Source: JBIQLO01 sp044464175 (lineage in GTDB: Bacteria; Planctomycetota; Phycisphaerae; Tepidisphaerales; Tepidisphaeraceae). From it: a stretch of DNA of 20,715 nucleotides. The notes under the pieces are model-generated. The model made no database searches. It was not told where the DNA came from and saw only the letters and a program-made list of their open reading frames with translations. Numbering within the stretch: the stretch's first letter is position 1; every line of letters starts with the position of its first letter. The stretch lies in the NCBI GenBank assembly GCA_044464175.1, contig JBIQLO010000050.1:1-20715 (forward strand), read 5' to 3'. Position numbers and translations under genes: made by a program. This document shows, in pieces, positions 7,298 through 13,729 of this stretch.

Positions 7298-8931
7298 GCG
7301 ACCGCACCGACCCCCTCAACGTGACCGCCGTCCTCTCGATGCTGCATGAGGAAGCGCCGGTCAACAGCGCCACGCGGCTGTTCCGGCGGCATCCGGTGCT
7401 GGCCTGGACGCTGCAGCGTCTGGCTCGCGCCCGGCGGATCGGATCGCTGGCGATTCTCTGCTGGGAAGATCAGCTTGAGGCCGTCGAGCCCATCGCGCAG
7501 GAGGAAGGGGCGCACGTCCTGGCCAAGGGACCCCGGCAACCCGTCGGCGCGGTCCCGGCCATCGCCGCGGCCCAGCGCTGGGCGGACGGCTGGCGCGGCG
7601 GGCTGCTCAACACCTGTGACTTCGACCAGGGATTCCACGGCCCCTGGGTTCAGGAGCTGGCCGCCGGCCTGGCGGCCGAAGCGGTGGTGCTGGTGGACCC
7701 GGCTTCAGCGCTGGTGGATCCCCTGCTTGTGGACCAGATGATCGACAAGGCGCACCATCAGCCGGCGACGGAAATGATCTTTGCCCCGGCGGCGCCCGGC
7801 TTGTGCGGGGTTTTGCTTCGCCCCTCCATGCTTGAGCGGCTGAGCGCCGGCGGCGTCCATCCCGGCAAGTTGTTGCACTACCTGCCCGACGCCCCGGCCC
7901 ACGATCCCTGCTCCGGCCAGGGGTGCCTGCCGGTTCCCACGCCGGTGGCCCGGACGACCCACCGGTTCAAGCTGGATTCGCAGCGCCAGATCGATCGCAT
8001 GTCCCGTGCCACCGTCAGCCTCAACGGGCAGTTGATCGACAGCCCCGCCGAGGAACTGGTCGCCCGGCTGCGGGCCGCCGAGCAGCTCGATAACCTGCCG
8101 CGTGAAGTGATTCTGGAAATCAACACGCGCCGGCAGACCCGTGCCGTCTTCCGGCTTCCTCCCGAGCTGGTCCCCCACCGCGCCGAGCTCACGGCGGCCC
8201 AGGCACAACCGCTGCTGCAGGCGCTGGGGCGGGCCGACGACATGCGTCTGACCCTGGCCGGGGCGGGCGATCCGCTGTTGTCCGAACACCTCTTCGACAT
8301 CCTGGAGGCCGCCCGGGCCTGCGGCATCGGCGCGATCCACGTTGAGACGGACCTTGTGGGCCTGCCCGAGACCGCCATTGACCGTTTGGCCCAGGCCCCG
8401 ATTGATCTCCTGTCGATCCATTTTCCCGCGACGACCGAGGAGACCTACGAGACGGTGATGGGAGTCAGGGCGATGGGGGAAGTGATGGCGAATCTTCGCC
8501 GGCTGGCCGAGACCCGCCGCCGCCTGGGACAGGCCACGCCGATCCTCATCCCGCTGTTCACCAAGTGCCGTGCCAACCTGGCGGAGATGGAGGGGTGGTA
8601 TGACCACTGGCTCCGGGCGCTGGGGGCGGCGGTGCTCCAGGGGCCCGGCGACTTCGGGGGGCTGATCCCCGACTGCGCGGTGGCCGACATGAGCCCGCCG
8701 ATCCGGCGGCCCTGCGGCCGGCTTCAGGAGCGCATGATGATCCTCTGCGACGGCCAGGTCGTTTCCTGCGAGCAGGACCTGACGGCCCGCCAGCCGATCG
8801 GCCGGATCGGCGATCGCCCGCTGGGCGAGATCTGGCGCGACTCCTTCGGCCCGCTGCGGGCCGATCATGCGGCAGGAGATTGGAACCGGCATCCGGTGTG
8901 CAAGGGGTGCCGGCAATGGCATCGGCCGTGA
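7294..8931 (+). CDS. Nucleotidyltransferase-like / cysteine-less radical-SAM-like / SPASM fusion protein
   Basis: The 545-residue protein has three parts. Residues about 8-205 look like a degenerate NTP-transferase (HPVLAWTLQRLARARRIGSL, then DPLLVDQMIDKA and GLCGVLLRPSMLERL), without the usual glycine-rich Lys motif. Residues about 268-420 follow the radical SAM barrel pattern (REVILEIN, GAGDPLLSEHLFDILEAA, IDLLSIHFP), but where CxxxCxxC should stand the sequence reads NTRRQTRAVFRL, with no cysteine. Residues about 470-545 are an intact-looking SPASM domain (PCGRLQ, ILCDGQVVSCEQD, IGRIGDRPLGEIWRDS, PVCKGC). It resembles what I recall as the 'spiro-SPASM' family of spirochaetes. Coupling to maf suggests a role in flagellin modification; function otherwise unknown. 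Confidence 0.82.
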   Translation: MSDRTDPLNVTAVLSMLHEEAPVNSATRLFRRHPVLAWTLQRLARARRIGSLAILCWEDQLEAVEPIAQEEGAHVLAKGPRQPVGAVPAIAAAQRWADGWRGGLLNTCDFDQGFHGPWVQELAAGLAAEAVVLVDPASALVDPLLVDQMIDKAHHQPATEMIFAPAAPGLCGVLLRPSMLERLSAGGVHPGKLLHYLPDAPAHDPCSGQGCLPVPTPVARTTHRFKLDSQRQIDRMSRATVSLNGQLIDSPAEELVARLRAAEQLDNLPREVILEINTRRQTRAVFRLPPELVPHRAELTAAQAQPLLQALGRADDMRLTLAGAGDPLLSEHLFDILEAARACGIGAIHVETDLVGLPETAIDRLAQAPIDLLSIHFPATTEETYETVMGVRAMGEVMANLRRLAETRRRLGQATPILIPLFTKCRANLAEMEGWYDHWLRALGAAVLQGPGDFGGLIPDCAVADMSPPIRRPCGRLQERMMILCDGQVVSCEQDLTARQPIGRIGDRPLGEIWRDSFGPLRADHAAGDWNRHPVCKGCRQWHRP

Positions 8932-9043
8932 AGGTGCGTTGTGGTTTGTTTTTTGGGGTTGGTTGTTTGTTGCGCTTGGGCATGCGGCGCGCCTGGCCCG
9001 GTTCAAGAGCAGGAAACGGAAAATGGATTTTAACGGAGCAGTC

Positions 9044-9775
9044 ATGAACACCCTTGGCGTCATCCTGGCCCGCGCCGGTAGCGTCGGCCTCAAGAGCAAG
9101 CACCTTCGGATGCTGCTGGGCCGTCCGGTCGTGAGCTACACCTTCGACCATGCCCGCGCCGCCCGGCGGCTGACCCGCACCGTCGTCACCAGCGACTGTC
9201 CCGATGTGCTGCGCCTGGCCGAGCAGGCGGGGCTGGAGACGATCCAGCGCCCCGACGACCTGGCGACCAGCACCGCCTCGGTCCAGGCGACGATGCTGCA
9301 CGCGATGCACACGGTGGAACAGCGCTGCGGCTTCCGGGCCGACGCCCTGGTGGTGCTCTACGGGAACGTGGCCGTCCGGGGCGAGGGGGTCATCGACCGC
9401 GCCATCGAGCATTTGGCCCGCACCGGGTGCGACTCGGTGCGCACCTTCTGCCCGGTGGGCAAGTGGCATCCGAGCTGGATGGCGCGCCTGGACGAGGGGG
9501 GCAACATCAGCCTGCTGCATCCCAACTCGATTCACCGCAAGCAGGACCTGGAGCCGCTCTACCTGCACGATGGCGGCGTGGTGGCCGTCACCCGCGCCTC
9601 GATGCTGCGGGGAGAGCAGACGCCGGAGGATCCGCACGCCTTTTTCGGCACGGACCGGCAGGCGATCCGGACGGGCATCGGCGAGACGATCGAGATCGAC
9701 CACGAGCGCGACCTCTACTGGGCCGAAGCGGCGCTGCGGGAGAAGCAGGTCGTGCATTATCGCGCCGCGTCGTAA
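9044..9775 (+). CDS. neuA: CMP-nonulosonate (acylneuraminate) cytidylyltransferase
   Basis: The 243-residue enzyme activates a sialic-type acid with CTP to give the CMP-sugar used by Maf. The family start reads MNTLGVILARAGSVGLKSKH, followed by LLGRPVVSYTFDHARAA, VVTSDCPDVLRLAEQAG, RPDDLATSTASVQATMLHA and a terminal TIEIDHERDLYWAEA. The Lys of the usual GGSKGI motif is replaced by Val (AGSVGL), with Lys residues two and four positions later. The start at 9044 is chosen because GGAG lies 5 bases upstream and the beta-strand begins at once; an in-frame ATG at 9023 is possible. The product could equally be PseF or LegF, since these are paralogous. It is 112 bases downstream of the SPASM gene, probably in the same operon. 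Confidence 0.87.
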   Translation: MNTLGVILARAGSVGLKSKHLRMLLGRPVVSYTFDHARAARRLTRTVVTSDCPDVLRLAEQAGLETIQRPDDLATSTASVQATMLHAMHTVEQRCGFRADALVVLYGNVAVRGEGVIDRAIEHLARTGCDSVRTFCPVGKWHPSWMARLDEGGNISLLHPNSIHRKQDLEPLYLHDGGVVAVTRASMLRGEQTPEDPHAFFGTDRQAIRTGIGETIEIDHERDLYWAEAALREKQVVHYRAAS

Positions 9776-9797
9776 GGCGCGGGTCGCGGCGGCCGCC

Positions 9798-10580
9798 TCA
9801 CTCGATCACGAGCGATTGGCCCTCCTCGGCCACGACCACGGGCGTGCCCAGGATCGCCTCGGCCCCGGCCGCCTGGCCGGCCGAATCCGCCAGCATCGCC
9901 CGGCCGTGGTGATAGAGGCACAGACGCACGGTGGGAAAATGGGCGCGGAGGTACGTGGCGATCTTTTCAACCTGGTGGTGGCCGGTCTCCATCAGCAGCC
10001 AGTCGGCCCCGTGCAGCAGCGGCTCCAGGTCGCTGATGTCCCCCACATCGCCGGAAATGACGGTGGTTTTGCCTTCGGCCTGCAAGCGGAAGGAGAAGGA
10101 GTGCCACGGCTCGCCGGGGGCGGGATCGGGCAGATGATGGTTGTGGCAGGCCGTGACGCGCAGGTTCGGGGCATCGGCGATCAGGCCGTCGGCGTAAAAG
10201 ATCGGCTCGATCCGGTAATTGATTTTGAAATAACTTTCGCTTCGCCCCAGGATTTGCCAGACGCCCTCCCAGGCGGCCCGGTCGGGGATGTAAACGCGAA
10301 CCGTCCGGCCGTTCATCCGGCCGGTTTTGTCCAGGATCGAGAGTTTGCGCTGATACCAGAGGAGGTTCGCCAGCCCGCCGATGTGGTCCATGTGGGGGTG
10401 GGTGATGAAAATGCGCCTCAGGTCGAGCAGATTCCATCCCATGAGGGAGGCGCGATAGCCGCACCCTTCGCCCGCGTCGACGATGACCATTTCCCCGCCC
10501 GTCTCCACCACGAGGGAGGTATGGTGCCGCCCCTGGATCGGTTCGGTGCCGGAGGCCGTGCCCAAAAATGTGATTTTCAT
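9798..10580 (-). CDS. Metallo-beta-lactamase-fold hydrolase (RNase Z-like)
   Basis: The 260-residue protein has the metal-binding set of the superfamily: ITHPHMDHIGG (HxHxDH near residues 60-66), VTACHNHHLP, ISGDVGDI (Asp bridging ligand) and METGHHQ, then LYHHGR near the end. The N-terminal MKITFLGTASGTEP resembles RNase Z and ElaC-type members, which cut tRNA 3' trailers, but the long exosite arm of RNase Z is not evident, so general phosphodiesterase or lactonase activity is as likely. The start at 10580 has AGGA 8 bases upstream; the in-frame ATG at 10589 is inside that Shine-Dalgarno. It points against the neu genes, ends 22 bases from neuA, and may have nothing to do with the sugar pathway. 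Confidence 0.85.
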   Translation of the reverse strand: MKITFLGTASGTEPIQGRHHTSLVVETGGEMVIVDAGEGCGYRASLMGWNLLDLRRIFITHPHMDHIGGLANLLWYQRKLSILDKTGRMNGRTVRVYIPDRAAWEGVWQILGRSESYFKINYRIEPIFYADGLIADAPNLRVTACHNHHLPDPAPGEPWHSFSFRLQAEGKTTVISGDVGDISDLEPLLHGADWLLMETGHHQVEKIATYLRAHFPTVRLCLYHHGRAMLADSAGQAAGAEAILGTPVVVAEEGQSLVIE

Positions 10581-10651
10581 GCCCCCCATCCTACCGGGAA
10601 CCCTTGGCCGATTCGACTCAGCCCGGCGGGGGCGGCCCCGCCGCCCGCGCC

Positions 10652-10990
10652 CCAGGCCGTCAGACGGCTCGGAACGGCCGTCAAAGGGGTCGGGACGGCC
10701 GTCAAGNNNNNNNNNNNNNNNNNNNNNNNNNNNNNNNNNNNNNNNNNNNNNNNNNNNNNNNNNNNNNNNNNNNNNNNNNNNNNNNNNNNNNNNNNNNNNN
10801 NNNNNNCCAGGCCGTCAGACGGCTCGGAACGGCCGTCAAAGGGGTCGGGACGGCCGTCAAGCGACTCGGGACGGCCGTCAAAGCACTTGGTACGGCCGTC
10901 AATTGACTTGGTACGGCCGTCAAACGACTGGGTACGGGCGTCAATCGGCTCGGAACGGCCGTCAATCGGACCGGGACGGCCATCCCAAGT
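10652..10990. repeat. 21-bp tandem repeat array with palindromic ACGGCCGT cores (interrupted by scaffold gap)
   Basis: Eight consecutive 21-bp units run from 10810 to 10977, with a partial unit after it and two and a half units left of the gap. Each unit has a conserved core around ACGGCCGTCA and a variable stretch of about 8 bases ending in GG. The core is self-complementary; in several units it extends to GACGGCCGTC. A unit of 21 bp equals two turns of B-DNA. One unit has GGGCGT instead of GGCCGT. Confidence 0.9.
10707..10806. other. Scaffold gap of exactly 100 N
   Basis: The 100 undetermined bases are flanked by identical 55-base sequences (10652-10706 and 10807-10861), which indicates an assembly join inside the tandem repeat rather than a measured distance. 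Confidence 0.95.
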
Positions 10991-11169
10991 CGATGGAGGG
11001 GGGGCATTGGGGCCGATAAGCGGGCTGCCCCGGGTTCCCCGCCGATTCCGGCGGCGCAGGTCCCCCCGCGACCGGAACTCCCGCGCCCCCGCCCCTTTCG
11101 GACAAAAATCAATGCCCGCGGCGTCCAATAATCCGATAATGAGGGGGGTGCCCCAGGTCGGCGTATTGG

Positions 11170-11208
11170 CAGACCTGTCTTTTGGGTGTGGCAACCCGCA
11201 CAGGTCTG
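11170..11208. repeat. Inverted repeat / hairpin upstream of neuB
   Basis: CAGACCTGT at 11170-11178 pairs perfectly with ACAGGTCTG at 11200-11208. Inside the loop GGGT and ACCC can pair again, giving a two-tier hairpin 60 bases before neuB. It may be a leader structure or a repeat remnant; no poly-T follows, so it is not a standard terminator. Confidence 0.55.
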
Positions 11209-11268
11209 GGAGTACCGCGACCTGTGGCACCCGACAACCTGCAACCAGCGACTAACAACCAGCAACCC

Positions 11269-12402
11269 ATGACCTCCTTTCCCTTCATCATCGCTGAAAT
11301 CGGCGTCAACCATGACGGCAACCCCCAACGCGCCCTGGACCTGGTGGAGGCCGCCCACGCGGCCGGGGCCAACGCCATCAAGCTTCAGATCTTTCGGGCC
11401 GACACCCTGATGCACGCCAGCGGCCAGTTCGCCGGATACCAGAAGGAGCGCTGCCGCGAGGCGGACCCGGTGCAGATGCTTCAGCGCTACGAGCTGCTTC
11501 CGCTGGACCTGATCCGCATTGTCCACCGCGCCCGGGAACTGGGGCTGGCCGCCATCGCCACCCCCTTCTCCCCCTCGGACCTGGAGGTGGTCGGGGCGCT
11601 GGACCTCTCGGCGGTCAAGATCGCCTCGCCCGACATCGTCAACCGCCCCCTGCTGGGGGCGGCCGCCCGGTGCGGCAAGCCGCTGATTGTCTCCACCGGA
11701 GCGGCCACGATGGAGGAGATCGAACAGGCCGTCGCGTGGTTGCGGGAGATCGTGGTCCGTGGTCCGTTATCCGTGGACCGAAAATCCTCGGACCCCGGAC
11801 CACGGACAACGGACCACGGACCCCGGACCCCGGACCACGGACCCCGGACCACGAGCCCCGGATTCTCCCTCCTCCACTGCGTCAGCAGCTATCCCACGCC
11901 GGATGACCAGGCGCACCTGTGCTGGATCGGGGAGCTGGCCGGGCGCTTCAACGTCCCGGTCGGGTATTCCGACCACACGACCAACCTCCTCAGCGGGGCC
12001 CTGGCCGTGGCGGCGGGGGCCAGGATTCTGGAAAAGCATCTGACCTACGACCGCTTGGCCGACGGGCCCGACCATGCCGCCAGCGCCGACCCCGGGCAGT
12101 TCGCCCAATACGTCCAACTGGCGCGCCAGGCCGCGGCGCTGACGGGCCGGCCGGGCAAGCGCGTGCTGAGCGTTGAGGAGGATGTCCGCACCGTCAGCCG
12201 CCAAAGCCTGGTGCTGACCCGCAATGTTCCGGCCGGGCAGCCGCTGCGGGAGGAGGATCTGACCGTGCAGCGTCCGGGCACCGGCATCCCGGCCCAGCAG
12301 TTCGAAGCGCTTCTGGGGCGGCGGCCGCTGCGCCCGCTGAAGGCGGGGACGATGCTGCAATGGGAGATGATTTGCGGCAATGAGATCAGCCATGCCGCGT
12401 AA
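11269..12402 (+). CDS. neuB: N-acetylneuraminate (nonulosonate) synthase with repeat-derived insertion
   Basis: NeuB condenses phosphoenolpyruvate with ManNAc (or a related 6-carbon sugar) to make the nine-carbon acid. The 377-residue protein starts FPFIIAEIGVNHDGNPQ, has AGANAIKLQIFRADTL, IATPFSPSDLEVV, VKIASPDIVN, PLIVSTGAATMEEIEQAV, LLHCVSSYPTP, VPVGYSDHTT and ILEKHLTYDR, and ends with an antifreeze-like SAF domain (about 305-370, NVPAGQPLREEDL). Between REI and FSLLHC about 36 extra residues (162-198) are encoded by a GGACCACGGACC-type repeat, giving DPGPRTTDHGPRTPDHGPR; homologues have almost nothing here. The frame is preserved. The ATG at 11269 has no Shine-Dalgarno, as a CAACC-rich repeat abuts it. 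Confidence 0.92.
   Translation: MTSFPFIIAEIGVNHDGNPQRALDLVEAAHAAGANAIKLQIFRADTLMHASGQFAGYQKERCREADPVQMLQRYELLPLDLIRIVHRARELGLAAIATPFSPSDLEVVGALDLSAVKIASPDIVNRPLLGAAARCGKPLIVSTGAATMEEIEQAVAWLREIVVRGPLSVDRKSSDPGPRTTDHGPRTPDHGPRTTSPGFSLLHCVSSYPTPDDQAHLCWIGELAGRFNVPVGYSDHTTNLLSGALAVAAGARILEKHLTYDRLADGPDHAASADPGQFAQYVQLARQAAALTGRPGKRVLSVEEDVRTVSRQSLVLTRNVPAGQPLREEDLTVQRPGTGIPAQQFEALLGRRPLRPLKAGTMLQWEMICGNEISHAA
11751..11860. repeat. GGACCACGGACC-type inverted repeat inserted within neuB
   Basis: Left arm 11754-11776 and right arm 11800-11822 are reverse complements at 22 of 23 positions, with a 23-base loop. More direct copies of the 12-13-base unit follow to about 11860. A 27-base stretch (11817-11843) is identical to 13346-13372 inside neuC. 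Confidence 0.88.
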
Positions 12403-12416
12403 AAAGATTTCGAGCG

Positions 12417-12565
12417 TATCCCCTCCCCCGGTACGCCGGGGAAGGGTGGGGGCTCCTGGCCAAGGGCCATACGAAACCCCCTCCCCACCCCTCCCCCGGC
12501 ATACCGGGGGAGGGAGAGATCAAACCCTCCGTGACTCCGTTCCTTCATCGCTTCGTGCCTCCGTG
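12417..12565. repeat. Composite repeat at neuB-neuC junction: CCCCCGG palindrome plus CTCCGTG repeats
   Basis: Two small palindromes of the CTCCCCCGG-TA-CCGGGG type (about 12422-12445 and 12490-12514) bracket a G-rich then C-rich stretch, so the whole can fold as one long hairpin. It is followed at 12527-12565 by repeats of CTCCGTG, CTTCGTG and CTCCGTG spaced about 10 bases apart. The last CTCCGTG contributes the probable GTG start of neuC. Confidence 0.8.
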
Positions 12566-13729
12566 CGCACCATCTGCTTTGCCACGGGCACGCGCGCTGA
12601 GTTTGGGCTGATGCGCTCCACGCTGGGGGCCATTGCCGCTCATCCGAAACTGCAGCTTCAACTCCTGGCCACGGGGATGCACCTGGATCGCCGGCTGGGG
12701 TATTCGCTCGAGACGATTACCAAAGAGGGGTGGAAGGTCGATGCCGTCGTCCCCTGGCCGGTGACCGGCGACCGGGAGGGCCTGGCCCGCGCCACCGGCC
12801 GGGCCATCGCCCGCATGGCCGAGGCGTTCGAGTGTCTCGGGAGCGATGTCGTCCTGGTCGTCGGCGACCGGGTCGAGGCCTTCGCCGCCGCGTCGGCCGC
12901 CCACCTGTCGGGCCGAATCGTCGCCCACGTCCACGGCGGCGATCGGGCGCTGGGGCAGGTGGATGACGCCCTGCGCCACGCGATCACCAAGCTGGCCCAC
13001 GTTCATTTTCCCGCCACGGCCCAAAGCGCCGATCGCATCGCGCGCCTGGGCGAAGACCGGTGGCGCATCCACCGCGTCGGCTCGCCGGGCGTGGACGGCA
13101 TCCGCGAGACAGCGCTGAGCCGGGGCGAACTATTAAAGCAACTGCCCCTCACCCCCCGCCGCTTCGCCCTGCTGGTGTTGCATCCGGCCGAGGCGGACGA
13201 TGCGCAGGAATACCGTCGCGCGGGCATGGTTCTCAAGGCTGTTGAGGAGACCGGCTTCCGGCAGATCGTCCTGATCCATCCCAACAACGACCCCGGCGGG
13301 CGCGGGATCATCCAGCGCTGGAACCAAATCCCGGCCCACAGACCCCGGACCCCGGACCCCGGACCACGGACCACGATTTACGCCCTCAAAAACGCCCCGC
13401 GCCCCCTCTTCCTGGCTTTGATGCGGGAGGCGGCGGTGCTGGTGGGCAACAGCTCCAGCGGCATCATCGAGGCGGCGGCGTTTAAAACCCCCGTCCTGGA
13501 CATCGGCCCTCGCCAGCAAGGGCGCCAGCGCAGCGCCAATGTGATCCACGTGGCGTACGCCCCGGCCGCCATCGCCGGCGCTTTGGAACAAATCTGGAAC
13601 CAGGGCCGCCCCCGCCGCGCCGGGGGCGTGAATGTGTATGGCGGCGGTAGCGCGGGTGAGAAAATCGCCGATCATCTGGCCGCGCTGCGTGTGGATGATC
13701 GCTTGCGGCGGAAATTGATCGCTTATTGA
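12563..13729 (+). CDS. neuC: UDP-N-acetylglucosamine 2-epimerase (hydrolysing)
   Basis: NeuC converts UDP-GlcNAc to ManNAc and UDP, feeding NeuB; LegG does the same on a bacillosamine derivative and cannot be excluded. From the GTG at 12563 the protein has 388 residues and matches the family start (VRTICFATGTRAEFGLM). Later motifs are HVHGGDRALGQVDDALRHAITKLAHVHFPAT written in two blocks across about 113-143, GSPGVDGI, VGNSSSGIIEAAAFKTPV and DIGPRQQGRQRSANV. The open frame continues upstream to ATG 12380, overlapping neuB, but those 61 codons are repeat sequence (VRRGRVGAPGQ, RHTGGGRDQ). Residues near 260-271 (HRPRTPDPGPRTT) come from the same repeat family as the neuB insertion. The stop overlaps the convergent araC-type gene by 7 bases. 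Confidence 0.88.
   Translation: MRTICFATGTRAEFGLMRSTLGAIAAHPKLQLQLLATGMHLDRRLGYSLETITKEGWKVDAVVPWPVTGDREGLARATGRAIARMAEAFECLGSDVVLVVGDRVEAFAAASAAHLSGRIVAHVHGGDRALGQVDDALRHAITKLAHVHFPATAQSADRIARLGEDRWRIHRVGSPGVDGIRETALSRGELLKQLPLTPRRFALLVLHPAEADDAQEYRRAGMVLKAVEETGFRQIVLIHPNNDPGGRGIIQRWNQIPAHRPRTPDPGPRTTIYALKNAPRPLFLALMREAAVLVGNSSSGIIEAAAFKTPVLDIGPRQQGRQRSANVIHVAYAPAAIAGALEQIWNQGRPRRAGGVNVYGGGSAGEKIADHLAALRVDDRLRRKLIAY
13341..13375. repeat. GGACCCCGGACC-type repeat within neuC
   Basis: About 35 bases of direct repeats of the ACCCCGG/ACCACGG unit are read in frame as RPRTPDPGPRTT. Bases 13346-13372 are identical to 11817-11843 in neuB. Only one arm is present here, unlike the inverted pair in neuB. 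Confidence 0.85.

Larger units (their letters stand above)
10581..11268. other. 688-bp gene-free region between the metallo-hydrolase gene and neuB
   Basis: No convincing gene is present on either strand. Open frames cross it only because the 21-bp repeat is a multiple of three and because the N run hides stops. It contains the tandem array, the 100-N gap, a strong inverted repeat at 11170-11208 and a CAACC-rich repeat abutting neuB. It probably carries the neuB promoter, but I see no convincing -35/-10 pair. Confidence 0.7.

Noticed and set aside
9776..9797. GC-rich palindromic words between neuA and the metallo-hydrolase gene as a terminator
   Set aside because: The stem is short and there is no T-run on either side.
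10652..10990. CRISPR array or heptad-repeat protein in the 21-bp tandem region
   Set aside because: Units are too short for CRISPR repeats plus spacers, and no cas genes are present. All frames are open only because 21 is divisible by three; no start, ribosome site or domain supports translation.
9204..11255. Long plus-strand frame running through neuA, the metallo-hydrolase gene and the N gap
   Set aside because: It is out of frame with neuA and only stays open because of GC bias and undetermined bases.
11751..11860. neuB as a pseudogene broken by repeat insertion
   Set aside because: The frame is kept and all motifs on both sides, including the C-terminal SAF domain, are intact.
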